Shown: piece by piece, positions 14,246 through 22,862 of the stretch
How the letters are laid out: each line of letters opens with the position of its first letter
Numbering within the stretch: position 1 is the first letter of the stretch
From: Clostridia bacterium
GTDB lineage: Bacteria > Bacillota_A > Clostridia > Lachnospirales > Lachnospiraceae
DNA: 32,306 bases
Assembly (NCBI GenBank): GCA_012515365.1
Contig: JAAYYM010000671.1
Location: 1 to 32,306, forward strand
Direction of reading: 5' to 3'
The notes under the pieces: generated by a model
The model's input: the letters and a program-made list of their open reading frames with translations, nothing else
Databases searched by the model: none
Told to the model about the DNA's origin: nothing
Made by a program: the position numbers and the translations under genes

Positions 14246-14914
14246 CTAACAAATCTTCCAAACAACTGTTACATTATCTGAAACATCAATATCATCAGGA
14301 TCAATGTCCATATCATATGCTCCTCCAACTGGTGCTTCACGCATACAACACTCTTCAAGCATCATATGCTCCATAGGACGACTTATAAACTCAATTTCGC
14401 CCCAAGAATAATCTATCGTTATGATGTCTCCAAGCGAAACATTTGCTGCTTTAGCAAGAACTTCTGCCTTTTCTCTTGAATCAGCTACAGCACGTGCTAA
14501 CAATTCGTTCTTACACTTTTCCGGTTCTGCAACAGTATATTCAATTCTAAATTCCGGACACACAGCAGAATGCCCTAACGCATATAATACCTTTCCTAAT
14601 CGTTTATTATCTGATGGAAACTCTACTTTTGTACGATGAACAAACTTATAGCCAATAAATCTTCTTTTCCAACTTTTGTCCTTTGCCTGATAGCTTTCAT
14701 ATTCAGTACTAATATTAAAATACAATGTTTTAACACTATTTCTTTCAAAATCCAAACTCTCAAATACATCCTTAATAGCTTCTGTCATTGATGCTGACTG
14801 CTCTACTGCCTTATCATATTCCTCTTGCATTCCTTCGATTGTCATAATAAGTCTAATCATATCCGGTTTTACAGATAAATTACCTTTTCCTGTTACTCGA
14901 ATTGTTCTTTCCAT
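14246..14914 (-). CDS. SIMPL-domain (DUF541) protein, 222 aa
   Basis: SIMPL/DUF541 proteins are found in many bacteria, often with signal peptides, and form ring-like assemblies in the best-known examples; their biochemical role is unclear. The protein opens TIRVTGKGNLSVKPDMIRLI, the family's hallmark first strands, and continues with the typical YNFST-like segment (LYFNISTEYESYQ) and the helix LARAVADSREKAEVLAKAANV. There is no signal peptide, so this copy should be cytoplasmic. AGGAGG precedes ATG 14914. It starts 11 bases after the ADP-ribosylglycohydrolase stop, so the two are co-transcribed. The family call is good; function unknown. Confidence 0.85.
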   Translation of the reverse strand: MERTIRVTGKGNLSVKPDMIRLIMTIEGMQEEYDKAVEQSASMTEAIKDVFESLDFERNSVKTLYFNISTEYESYQAKDKSWKRRFIGYKFVHRTKVEFPSDNKRLGKVLYALGHSAVCPEFRIEYTVAEPEKCKNELLARAVADSREKAEVLAKAANVSLGDIITIDYSWGEIEFISRPMEHMMLEECCMREAPVGGAYDMDIDPDDIDVSDNVTVVWKIC

Positions 14915-14925
14915 AATACGTCCTC

Positions 14926-16227
14926 CTATTCTTCTTTCCAGTCTCTTTCAAATTCATCCAACAACAACTTAAGTATATCCTTATCAAACTTCACATACCT
15001 GCCGAATGGGTTGATTACAAGACCTAATACTTTATCACTGTCTAATGCAATTCGTAACATATCAGCAATTGGTATTGACATAATCACATTTCCGCATTGC
15101 TGCTTTCGCAATTCAGCTTCACATGTAAACAGATACAGCCATTCTTCCTCTTTATTTTCTGTAACCGTATCCATTCTAAGTCTCACATCATGATCCAGCG
15201 TGACGGTATCTCCTTCTTTTAACTGATATACATCCATATCGGATAGAAATCCCTCTCCAACTTCTATAAACGGAACTAATGCATGTCCTTCATTTTTCAT
15301 TCTTGAACACAACATTGTCAGCAAAAACAGAAAACTTTCTTTATCATCCTGTTCATATAACTGATTAATAGCAATCTCTATAGCCTCATTCCCTGATAAA
15401 TCTTCATTTTCTTCAGCATCAAAAGGTATCCTTCCAATTGCATCATCAAACAACTCCATCACTTCAAGAATATCCATATTTACTCTCGCTCTACATTCAG
15501 CTCTTAAAATAGCTGACATATCATAATATGCTTCTGCTATACTTCCGGCTATTGCTGCCAAAGTATCAGTATCTCCACCAAGCGAAACAGCATTTCTTAC
15601 TGCATCTTCGTAATCTTCTGCTTCTAAAAATGCAATGATTGCTTCCGGTACAGTCCCCTGACACGACTCATCCATATGAAATCCCGGTCTAATCTCATCA
15701 AGAGTACGGTCTAAATTATATCCAAATTCATTAACAACATATTCTTTTATCTGTTCTTTATTTGCTCCATGTCTTGCCAAAAATATACAACTTGCTGTTG
15801 CTTCTGCTCCCTTAATTCCCTCTGGATGATTATGTGTTACCTCAGCCGTATATATAGCTACTTCTCTAGTCCTTTCCAATGTAGGATACAACCAGCCTAC
15901 AGCAGATACTCTCATTGCAGAACCATTTCCATAGCTATTATACGGTTTGGGATTTTTTTCTGTCAGCCAGTGTCTAAATCTTCCACCATAACCAGCGTAT
16001 GGATATTTTCTACCCCACGCTTGCATATTACTAATAACAGCCTCCGCAATATCATACTTTTCCGCATCCAGTCCAACCGTAATCAACGCTTCTGCAACAG
16101 CAATCGTCATAACGGTATCATCTGTAAATTCACATCCTTTTGTAAACAAATCGAAATTCTTACTCTTATCTCCTCTGTCAAATTCAAAGGGACTACCAAT
16201 AATATCACCTAATATCGCTCCGTACAT
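14926..16227 (-). CDS. ADP-ribosylglycohydrolase fused to an SseB-like domain
   Basis: Residues 1-250 form an ADP-ribosylglycohydrolase (DraG/ARH) domain, which removes ADP-ribose from proteins or other targets. Metal-binding aspartates are visible in CEFTDDTVMT (36-37) and LGGDTDTLAAIAG (217-222). Residues about 275-433 resemble the SseB N-terminal domain (LFLLTMLCSRMK, EEEWLYLFTCEAELRK, VLGLVINPFGRYV), a common partner module of unclear role. GGAGG precedes ATG 16227. It heads the three-gene unit with the SIMPL and 101-residue proteins. Two macrodomain proteins, which bind or hydrolyse ADP-ribose, lie 4 kb upstream, so ADP-ribose removal is a theme here. The catalytic domain is confident; the SseB part less so. 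Confidence 0.88.
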   Translation of the reverse strand: MYGAILGDIIGSPFEFDRGDKSKNFDLFTKGCEFTDDTVMTIAVAEALITVGLDAEKYDIAEAVISNMQAWGRKYPYAGYGGRFRHWLTEKNPKPYNSYGNGSAMRVSAVGWLYPTLERTREVAIYTAEVTHNHPEGIKGAEATASCIFLARHGANKEQIKEYVVNEFGYNLDRTLDEIRPGFHMDESCQGTVPEAIIAFLEAEDYEDAVRNAVSLGGDTDTLAAIAGSIAEAYYDMSAILRAECRARVNMDILEVMELFDDAIGRIPFDAEENEDLSGNEAIEIAINQLYEQDDKESFLFLLTMLCSRMKNEGHALVPFIEVGEGFLSDMDVYQLKEGDTVTLDHDVRLRMDTVTENKEEEWLYLFTCEAELRKQQCGNVIMSIPIADMLRIALDSDKVLGLVINPFGRYVKFDKDILKLLLDEFERDWKEE

Positions 16228-16348
16228 AAAACCCTCCTATCTCCGACTGCTGCCGATATAAACTGTTTTCTCTTTCTTACAAGTTAATTATAAGACCTAT
16301 TAATAAGAATATGGTCGCTGAACCGGCGACACTTTCCTGCAAAGAAAA

Positions 16349-16371
16349 AAACGCCAGTATTACTGACGTTT
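16349..16371 (-). terminator. Terminator of the 50-aa gene
   Basis: On the minus strand AACGTCAG pairs with CTGGCGTT around TAATA, followed by TTTTTTC. The stem contains the stop codon of the 50-residue gene. Confidence 0.75.
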
Positions 16372-16512
16372 TTCTATCAATTCTTCATTTCTCTTAGAAG
16401 TTTTCACACCATCTTCTTTCATAACTTTATTGATATTTTTCAAAATTCTCTCTTTCATTTCTTCTGACATTTCAATACTTTTAATACTTTTGAGTTCCTT
16501 CATAATATCCAT
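16360..16512 (-). CDS. Small hypothetical protein, 50 aa
   Basis: A short frame runs from ATG 16512 to TAA 16360-16362 and encodes a lysine- and glutamate-rich, entirely helical peptide (begins MDIMKELKSIKSIEMSE). ACGGAGGATGG is a strong ribosome binding site eight bases before the ATG, and a terminator overlaps the stop, so it looks like a real gene. It lies between the histidine kinase and the glycohydrolase. It has no recognisable domain, and no transmembrane or signal segment. Confidence 0.62.
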   Translation of the reverse strand: MDIMKELKSIKSIEMSEEMKERILKNINKVMKEDGVKTSKRNEELIEKRQ

Positions 16513-16593
16513 ATTACCATCCTCCGTAATGATACATTTTATGTACTTTCACTTATAACACGTTCTAAATCCGATTTTGGTCAATTTTTAATA

Positions 16594-16626
16594 GAAAAAG
16601 AGCCAAATGATACCTCACTTAGCTCT
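16594..16626 (-). terminator. Terminator of the RR-ABC-HK operon
   Basis: On the minus strand AGAGCTAAGTG (arm 16616-16626) pairs with CATTTGGCTCT (arm 16599-16609), counting G-U pairs, followed by TTTTTCT. It lies just after the histidine kinase stop. Confidence 0.8.
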
Positions 16627-16632
16627 GAACAT

Positions 16633-17526
16633 TTATTTCTGTAGATTTGAAAAATCAATTATTATATATAATCGTTCATTTTTATATTCTGCAAAAATAT
16701 TACCACCCATTCGCTCCATCAATACCTTAGCTATAGATAATCCCAAGCCTGTTGAATTACGGCTGACTTCCACTGTGTAGAAACGGTCAAACAATCTTCC
16801 CACCTCTACTGTACTTAAAGACTTCGCTAAATTAGAAAATGTGATTCGTCCGTTTTTTTCCATATTCACTGACAAATCTCCATCGGAGTATTTCACTATA
16901 TTACTGATAATGTTGGAAAAAATACGATTCAAAGCTCCTGCATCCAATACACGCCATATCGGTTCCTCCGGAAGCGTAACATTAGGCTCAATTCCTTTTT
17001 CCTGCATAACGCCGTAAAAGGAGAGCAAGCTCTCCTCTAATGCACGGACCATATTCAGACGCTCCGGTTTTAATTCATTGGTTGTTGTAACCACGCTGTA
17101 TCGGAACAATTCTTCCGTCAGACTTTTCAAATTCTCCGTTCGATTTTGTATTTGCGAAATATACTTTTGTACCTTTTCACTTTTTTCCTCTCGCTCTAAC
17201 AAATCCAAATATCCGCTGATTGCAGTTAAAGGAGTTCTTAAATCATGGGAAATACTCGTAACCGCGTCTTTCAATTCTCTGTCACCACTTGCATACTGCT
17301 GTTTCAATTTACGCAATCCAGCCAGTTCGTGATTAATTGCTCTTGCCAGTTTTCTTACCGTTTTATCTCCGGAAGAAACAGCAATCTGCACATTGGTATC
17401 TTCCGCAATACTATACTGAAAATCAGAGCAGATTTCGTTCATGCTCTTTTTCAGCAATATAATCTTTATCACAGCAACCACCAATAGGATGGCTAAAATA
17501 CTGCACAAAATCCATGGCAAAAGCAT
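16633..17526 (-). CDS. Sensor histidine kinase with one membrane segment
   Basis: The 297-residue kinase has one N-terminal membrane helix (about residues 5-26) and almost no extracellular loop, so it is likely to sense within the membrane or through the ABC permease, as intramembrane-sensing kinases beside ABC transporters do. The dimerisation/phosphoacceptor helix carries SISHDLRTPLTAISGYLDLL (His94). The ATPase domain shows the N-box NIISNIVKYSDGD and the G-box STGLGLSIAK. It is the last gene of the operon, 16 bases after the permease gene, and pairs with the response regulator at the operon start. Both domains look intact. Confidence 0.92.
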   Translation of the reverse strand: MLLPWILCSILAILLVVAVIKIILLKKSMNEICSDFQYSIAEDTNVQIAVSSGDKTVRKLARAINHELAGLRKLKQQYASGDRELKDAVTSISHDLRTPLTAISGYLDLLEREEKSEKVQKYISQIQNRTENLKSLTEELFRYSVVTTTNELKPERLNMVRALEESLLSFYGVMQEKGIEPNVTLPEEPIWRVLDAGALNRIFSNIISNIVKYSDGDLSVNMEKNGRITFSNLAKSLSTVEVGRLFDRFYTVEVSRNSTGLGLSIAKVLMERMGGNIFAEYKNERLYIIIDFSNLQK

Positions 17527-17542
17527 TTTCTCACTCCTTTTA

Positions 17543-18484
17543 TTATTTTAATTCTTTTCTTGTAAATCCAACACAGCCAATAAAGCTTACCATGATGAAG
17601 AGAATACATGAGTAAAACAAATTCACTTCAAACATAGAAATCGTTTCTTCCGTTAATTCATTATCGGCAATAGCCTGTTCCCATCTTTCTTCACCGGTCA
17701 TACCATCTATAGGATTGTTCATAAAATAATCATATCCATACCAATCCATGTTAAAGTATACAAATTCAATGATATGTGCATAAGGCGAAAGATTAAAAAC
17801 AGTTTCATAAATACCACGCTTCACTCCGCCCACATAAGTCGGATTATCAACCAGATATTCAGAACCTTCCACTTTTACTTCTTTATAACGAATATTTCCG
17901 TTCTCATCTATCCATTCTGAATTTACTGTTTCATAGCGTTCATAGTATTGCGGTTGTGACAACTCCCCATAAAAACGTTGACTGCATACTACCATAAGAA
18001 GTACTAAAACAATATTAATAATGGCAACCACCGCCTGATGGGAAAACAAACAACTTACCGTTACAAAGATAGCAGCAAGACACATATTCAGTAAAATATA
18101 ATCAACAAATATCTTAACAATCAAAGTTGCCGGTAATAAAGGTACTTCATAAAAATTGATAACCACAAAAATGACAGCACATAAGAAATATAATACAAAT
18201 GCGATTCCCACACCCGAAATCAGCTCTGCAAGAAAAATGGATACCTTACTGTGACCTGCAATTGCTTTATTTCGGAAAATACCTTCTCTGAACTCTTTAC
18301 CTACCACCATGGAAATCATTACAGCAAGAATGACCATTTGTGCAATCACCATTGCATCGTCAAAAAATGCCACCCTTGCCTTGCAAGCAATGCTAATTCC
18401 AATTCCCAGTGTAAGTAAAATAGTAATCCAGAAAATAATATTGTGGGTATATCTGCGTACACACGCACGTAATAACTTAGTCAT
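17543..18484 (-). CDS. ABC-2 type transporter permease
   Basis: About 313 residues from ATG 18484, with six predicted membrane segments: one near the N-terminus (IIFWITILLTLGIGISI), a cluster in the middle, and one at the C-terminus (LFYSCILFIMVSFIGCVGF). A large polar extracellular loop lies before the last helix (ERYETVNSEWIDENGNIRYK onward). This layout fits permeases of lantibiotic/bacitracin-type exporters. GGAGGTGA precedes the ATG, and the gene overlaps the ATPase stop by eight bases, so the two are coupled. Substrate is unknown; a toxic peptide is inferred from the two-component context. Confidence 0.85.
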   Translation of the reverse strand: MTKLLRACVRRYTHNIIFWITILLTLGIGISIACKARVAFFDDAMVIAQMVILAVMISMVVGKEFREGIFRNKAIAGHSKVSIFLAELISGVGIAFVLYFLCAVIFVVINFYEVPLLPATLIVKIFVDYILLNMCLAAIFVTVSCLFSHQAVVAIINIVLVLLMVVCSQRFYGELSQPQYYERYETVNSEWIDENGNIRYKEVKVEGSEYLVDNPTYVGGVKRGIYETVFNLSPYAHIIEFVYFNMDWYGYDYFMNNPIDGMTGEERWEQAIADNELTEETISMFEVNLFYSCILFIMVSFIGCVGFTRKELK

Positions 18485-19391
18485 GATGTTCACCTCCAAT
18501 AAGATTGATAAAATAGCTTTCAAGACTTTCATCCTGCTCCTTAGAAGTGATAACCTCACAACCTACTCTTTGTAATGCCATAATTAACTGTGTCAGATTA
18601 ATTCGACCATAAATATTAGCCTCTGTATCTGATAGAATCTCATATCCAATTCCCTTTGCATCCAATACTCCGGCAAGAACTCTGGTATCAGTAACTTCAA
18701 CATATAGACATTTCTGACAAATACTTTCTAATTCCTCTGCACTGATTTCCTTAATGATTCGTCCATCATCCACAAAGCCATAATGTGTAGCAAGACGAGA
18801 AAGCTCATCTAGAATATGGCTGGAAATCAATACTGTAATTTGATATTCTCTGTTTAATTTTAATATCAGTTCTCGAATCTCAATAATTCCCTGTGGGTCT
18901 AATCCATTGATAGGTTCATCAAGTATCAAAAAATCCGGATTTCCAACCAGAGCTACTGCGATTCCAAGTCTCTGCTTCATACCAAGAGAAAAATTCCTTG
19001 CTTTTTTCTTTCCGGTATTTGCAAGTCCTACCAATTCCAAAAGAGCAGGAATGGAATCATAGGACGGTATACCCTTAATGAGACACTGCTGCTTTAAATT
19101 ATCCTCCGCCGTCATGTCAAGATAAATAGCCGGAGTCTCAACAACGGCCCCTATTCTGCGACGGGCTTTACTAATTCGTACATCTGTATTCTTCACACCA
19201 TACAGAACATATCCGCCCTTTGTCGGTTTTCGTAATCCACATATCAAACGAATCAATGTGGTTTTTCCTGCACCGTTTCTACCTACAAGTCCATAAATAG
19301 AACCCTGTGGAATATGCATACTTAAGCCCTTTAACGCCCAAAAATTCTTATATTTTTTGGTCAGCTTGCTTGTTTGTAAAACATAATTCAT
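18477..19391 (-). CDS. ABC transporter ATP-binding protein (BcrA-like)
   Basis: The 304-residue ATPase has Walker A GRNGAGKTT (37-45), the signature FSLGMKQRLG (about 134-143), Walker B FLILDEP and the D-loop NGLDP, followed by a C-terminal extension (VEVTDTRVLAGVLDAKGI) typical of bacitracin and lantibiotic exporters. ATG 19391 has GGAGG upstream; the frame opens to 19430. It is the energy subunit of the exporter formed with the next gene and probably confers self-protection or resistance to an antimicrobial peptide. The peptide itself is not encoded in this window. Confidence 0.92.
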   Translation of the reverse strand: MNYVLQTSKLTKKYKNFWALKGLSMHIPQGSIYGLVGRNGAGKTTLIRLICGLRKPTKGGYVLYGVKNTDVRISKARRRIGAVVETPAIYLDMTAEDNLKQQCLIKGIPSYDSIPALLELVGLANTGKKKARNFSLGMKQRLGIAVALVGNPDFLILDEPINGLDPQGIIEIRELILKLNREYQITVLISSHILDELSRLATHYGFVDDGRIIKEISAEELESICQKCLYVEVTDTRVLAGVLDAKGIGYEILSDTEANIYGRINLTQLIMALQRVGCEVITSKEQDESLESYFINLIGGEHHD

Positions 19392-19416
19392 CTTTGCAAC
19401 CTCCTTCATCGGCTTT

Positions 19417-19473
19417 AGTATACAAAACAAAAGTCAAGAAAGTGGTCAAGAAAAACGTCAAGATTTCGTCAAG
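19417..19473 (-). promoter_or_regulatory. Response-regulator binding array and promoter of the ABC operon
   Basis: GTCAAG occurs four times, at 19433, 19445, 19457 and 19468, at steps of 12, 12 and 11 bases: about one helical turn. A TATACT -10 (19417-19422 on the minus strand) lies downstream with no well-placed -35. This is the pattern of an OmpR-type regulator activating a weak promoter ahead of the ATPase gene. The fourth copy overlaps the regulator's own stop codon. Confidence 0.62.
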
Positions 19474-20140
19474 ATTTTTGTTCTGCCAGTTTAAAACCAA
19501 TTCCCCATATCGTTTCGATGTAATCAATACCAGTTACATCCTGCAACTTCTTACGCAAATTGCTGACATGCTGCTTTAAGGAACGCTCCGTGCAGTCCGG
19601 TGTATCCATACTAATACGCTCCAAAAGGATACTCTTTGCAATAACCTGTTTCGGATTTTCCATCAAAAGTTTAATAATGGCATATTCTGTTCTTGTAAGT
19701 TTCACTTCCTGCCCATTCACCGCAACGGTTTGTGCCATTTTGTCTAAACTCAAATCTCCGACAGAAATAGCCTCCACATTCCCTTGCATTTCAGACTTTC
19801 GTAACTGGACAGAAATTCTGGCAAGTAATTCCTTTGTATCAAATGGTTTCGTCATATAATCTGCCGCACCGCTCATTAACAGATTAACTTTATCCTGCAC
19901 ATCCACTTTTGCACTAATCACAATCACCGGAATGTTCTCTATATGTGGAAGAACCTCTTCGCCCGACAATCCCGGCAACATCAAATCAAGGAGAACCAAA
20001 TCCGGTTTCTTCTGCGAAAGAAGATATAACGCTTCTGTGCCGGAATATGCACGTAAAACTTCATATCCTTCCTCCGTTAACACTTCTGTCAACATATCTC
20101 CAATATGGATATCATCATCTATGATTGCTATTGTTTTCAT
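19469..20140 (-). CDS. OmpR-family response regulator
   Basis: The receiver domain (about 1-120) has the acidic pocket IIDDD, phosphoacceptor Asp52 in LVLLDLMLPG and the switch KPFDTKELLARI. The C-terminal winged helix ends with the typical RTEYAIIKLLMENP, VSNLRKKL and YIETIWGIGFKL. The start at 20140 has AAGGAGG upstream. It leads the operon regulator-ATPase-permease-kinase and likely binds the GTCAAG repeats just downstream to induce the exporter. All key residues are present. Confidence 0.93.
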   Translation of the reverse strand: MKTIAIIDDDIHIGDMLTEVLTEEGYEVLRAYSGTEALYLLSQKKPDLVLLDLMLPGLSGEEVLPHIENIPVIVISAKVDVQDKVNLLMSGAADYMTKPFDTKELLARISVQLRKSEMQGNVEAISVGDLSLDKMAQTVAVNGQEVKLTRTEYAIIKLLMENPKQVIAKSILLERISMDTPDCTERSLKQHVSNLRKKLQDVTGIDYIETIWGIGFKLAEQKS

Positions 20141-20188
20141 GATATATCCTCCTTAAAAACATAACATCAAATTCAAAATCCCCATTTC

Positions 20189-21247
20189 TTATACACCCAA
20201 TATCTCATTCGTGTACTTAAACAACATAACATTCAACTGCATAATATCATACTGCTTATCAATAATTGCTTTCTGCACAATTAAATCAACTTTACTACTT
20301 GGACTGAATGCCCAATCCGCTCTCGCCAATAAATCTTTTGATTGTTCCAAGTCAAGCTTAAGCGCAATGCAAAGCGCCATTACAGTTTTCTTCTTTGGAT
20401 GATAATTCATATCACACTGTATCTTCGAAAAATGCTTTCTGTCAAGATTTGCCCTTTTCCAAACATCCTTATTATCAAGCCCTGATTTATCTATCAACTC
20501 AAAAAGTTTTTCATGAAACGACATACCAATTTGTTCCAGTTCCTCCTCCAATGACATATTCATTGAGGCAGGTGGAAACATTAACATATCTTCTTCCAAG
20601 GCAGCTGATTCTACATCATAATAACTACATTCCTCATAAATATCTTCGTAAGCACAACCTCCACGTAATTCTCTTCCAATGCTAGAACGGGACGAATACT
20701 CACTCTTACGCCTTTTCCTTACGTAATTTGCATCTATGTAGGAATCAATTTCTCCAACTATCTGGCCGGAAAGCTGAAATGAAGTCTTATCAAATACCAC
20801 AAGAATAATCTGCATTTCATTTTCCAGCAAAAACTTACTAAACGCAGAAACCGCAATTTGCAATGCCTTGTCTTTCGGGAATCCATAGACTCCAGTTGAA
20901 ATAAGTGGAAATGCAATACTTTCACACTTAAGCTCTAATGCTTTTTTAAGTGAATTAATGTAACAATTTTCAAGAATACGGAACTCATCATGATTTCCAT
21001 CCACCCATACCGGTCCAACTGTATGTATAATATATTTTGCTTCTAACGCAAAAGCATCTGTTACAGCTACTTCTCCACGTTCTATGCACCCAATTTCTTT
21101 TCGCTGAGCCAACAATTCATCAACACCAGCTGCATGATATATAGCACTATCAGTACCGCCTGCATATACCGGTTTAGGATTTGCAGTATTCACAATAGCA
21201 TCCGCTTTTACTTTCGTTATATCATTTCTAATTATCTTAAACGGCAT
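20189..21247 (-). CDS. Macrodomain protein with helical C-terminal extension
   Basis: Residues about 1-165 are a macrodomain, which binds or hydrolyses ADP-ribose: FKIIRNDITKVKADAIVNTA, then GGTDSAIYHAAG, and STGVYGFPKD in the phosphate-binding loop. The loop after NPKP reads YAGGTDSAIY rather than the commoner [10 protein letters not shown], so its preference may differ from the neighbouring copy. About 235-352 is a helical extension (SFHEKLFELIDKSGLDNKDVWK, HPKKKTVMALCIALKLD, RADWAFSPSSKVDLIVQ) found with other regulatory proteins of Lachnospiraceae as I recall it; it may bind protein or DNA. AAGGAGG precedes ATG 21247. It ends the operon that starts at mcrB. The first domain is confident. 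Confidence 0.9.
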   Translation of the reverse strand: MPFKIIRNDITKVKADAIVNTANPKPVYAGGTDSAIYHAAGVDELLAQRKEIGCIERGEVAVTDAFALEAKYIIHTVGPVWVDGNHDEFRILENCYINSLKKALELKCESIAFPLISTGVYGFPKDKALQIAVSAFSKFLLENEMQIILVVFDKTSFQLSGQIVGEIDSYIDANYVRKRRKSEYSSRSSIGRELRGGCAYEDIYEECSYYDVESAALEEDMLMFPPASMNMSLEEELEQIGMSFHEKLFELIDKSGLDNKDVWKRANLDRKHFSKIQCDMNYHPKKKTVMALCIALKLDLEQSKDLLARADWAFSPSSKVDLIVQKAIIDKQYDIMQLNVMLFKYTNEILGV

Positions 21248-21261
21248 AGCAGTTCCTCCTT

Positions 21262-21792
21262 CTACTTATTTTCAGCATATAAATTGTCTACTTCTAATTC
21301 ATATACTTTCTCAGTATTTTCATCAAAGAGCACCCATTCTACAAAGTCAAATTTATCTTCATTATCAGCCAAAACTCTTGCCACTGTTCTAACTGCAATA
21401 TTTGCGGCTCTTTCCACCGGGAAACGATATATTCCAGTGGATATGGATGGAAATGCTACTTTTCTAATTCCATTATCCATTGCTACTTTCAAAGAATTAT
21501 AATAACAGTTAGCAAGCAGTTCCTCTTCATTCTTCTCTCCGCCATTCCATACCGGTCCTACTGTATGGATAATATATTCACATGGAAGATTGTACGCTTT
21601 CGTTAGTTTAGCTTGTCCAGTTTTACAGCCTCCTAACAATCTACATTCATGCAATAACTCTGGACCAGCAGCTCTATGTATCGCACCGTCAACACCACCT
21701 CCTCCAAGTAGTGAAGAATTTGCAGCATTAACTATTGCATCTACATCACGAATTTTCGTAATATCCCCTCTAACAGTTTTTATAAAACACAT
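21262..21792 (-). CDS. Macrodomain protein, O-acetyl-ADP-ribose deacetylase/MacroD-type
   Basis: The 176-residue protein is a single macrodomain with all hallmark loops: [20 protein letters not shown], then [23 protein letters not shown] and [10 protein letters not shown]. Enzymes of this type remove ADP-ribose from acidic residues or from O-acetyl-ADP-ribose. ATG overlaps the stop of the upstream gene (TAATG) and is preceded by AGGAG, so translation is coupled. The next gene, 14 bases on, is a second, larger macrodomain protein. In a restriction operon it may reverse an ADP-ribosylation step or clear ADP-ribose metabolites; that is inference. Confidence 0.93.
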   Translation of the reverse strand: MCFIKTVRGDITKIRDVDAIVNAANSSLLGGGGVDGAIHRAAGPELLHECRLLGGCKTGQAKLTKAYNLPCEYIIHTVGPVWNGGEKNEEELLANCYYNSLKVAMDNGIRKVAFPSISTGIYRFPVERAANIAVRTVARVLADNEDKFDFVEWVLFDENTEKVYELEVDNLYAENK

Positions 21793-22256
21793 TATATACT
21801 CCTATTCTCAAAAAATTTTTCCGCTCTATATGCTTCCAATAATGCCATATTTTTTTTTGAAACGTTTATACCCCATTCAGGTTTGCTTTTTTGTCCGGGC
21901 TTATCATAATTCCTGTCTACAAACAAAGAATTAGGTGTTTTCCAAACCGTTGCTGGTATTACATATACATTAGGTAATTCATTCTCCACAAAATGCAAAA
22001 AACACACAAGATGTCTGTCATCAACATTTAACTTATCTTTAGGCAACACGACATATGACGCTTTATATAATCCCTTAACCTGGACCTCATAAAATATACC
22101 CGTCACTGTATCTTTTGCAACAAAATCCACGCCATGATCATCCACTTCCGAAGTATATACATCATAACCGTATGATGCAAATTCCATTTTTGCGTAGTAT
22201 TCTCCATATTTTCCTAATTGCAACGAACTCAAATTAGACCACCTTGTATTTGGCAT
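21792..22256 (-). CDS. PD-(D/E)XK-like nuclease-fold protein (DUF4365-like), 154 aa
   Basis: [10 protein letters not shown] followed by FYEVQVKG gives the D...ExQ(K) pattern of restriction-type nucleases (about Asp44, Glu57, Gln59 and Lys61), and the early helix [13 protein letters not shown] adds a conserved glutamate. The fold and length resemble DUF4365-type proteins, which sit in many defence islands. ATG 22256 has GGGAGGATT upstream; the frame extends five codons earlier. Its stop overlaps the start of the macrodomain gene by one base. It is likely a DNA- or nucleic-acid-cutting subunit of the operon. The family call is by motif; the catalytic claim needs the intact pocket. Confidence 0.7.
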   Translation of the reverse strand: MPNTRWSNLSSLQLGKYGEYYAKMEFASYGYDVYTSEVDDHGVDFVAKDTVTGIFYEVQVKGLYKASYVVLPKDKLNVDDRHLVCFLHFVENELPNVYVIPATVWKTPNSLFVDRNYDKPGQKSKPEWGINVSKKNMALLEAYRAEKFFENRSI

Positions 22257-22279
22257 ATATAATCCTCCCATATATCAGT

Positions 22280-22846
22280 TTAGATATCCTTGATTTCTTT
22301 TCCATCATATCCAAGCTTATACGAATACCCCAACCAATCATATAACTCAATATATTCATCATGTAAAACGACAGCCTGACATCCATCCTGTCTAACCCAG
22401 ATATCTCTTGCAGAGAAATCCCACATCTTTCTAAATTCACTATCAAAACAATATATAAGTATTTCTCCATGCACAATGTATTTATCATCATGCATAAAGG
22501 TATCAAAATATGTCGGTTCATCCTCATATTCTAAGTAAGCCTGTTTCGCTTTTATTTTCCACGGACAATTAACTGCAATCACCTTGTCCTCAAGCCTACC
22601 GAGAGCCACCCATACATCATATGTTGTCCATTTTCTGTAGATATCTTCAAAGCAACCTGAGACAATTTCCAAATCGTCAACAGATATGCTTTCCAAAAAT
22701 GTCATAATTCCAGCTAAATCACCATCATATATTTCCAATAATGGCTTTGATACATTATCGACATAAGATATTCCCTGGTGCTCATCCATGGATTTCCACC
22801 AAGATATTATCCTTTCTGCCTCATTACACTTCTGTATTTCATCCAT
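22280..22846 (-). CDS. Hypothetical protein of the defence operon, 188 aa
   Basis: I do not recognise a domain. The protein is acidic, soluble and tryptophan-rich; the first 80 residues look helical (KPLLEIYDGDLAGIMTFLES, VDDLEIVSGCFEDIYRKW) and the rest looks beta-rich (AVVLHDEYIELYDWLGYS). ATG 22846 follows GGAAGGTGA; a TTG is one codon earlier. It sits 16 bases after the HsdR-N-like gene and 23 bases before the DUF4365-like gene. Size and composition resemble immunity-type or antitoxin-type partners, but nothing proves that role. Confidence 0.65.
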   Translation of the reverse strand: MDEIQKCNEAERIISWWKSMDEHQGISYVDNVSKPLLEIYDGDLAGIMTFLESISVDDLEIVSGCFEDIYRKWTTYDVWVALGRLEDKVIAVNCPWKIKAKQAYLEYEDEPTYFDTFMHDDKYIVHGEILIYCFDSEFRKMWDFSARDIWVRQDGCQAVVLHDEYIELYDWLGYSYKLGYDGKEIKDI

Positions 22847-22862
22847 CAAATCACCTTCCCGG

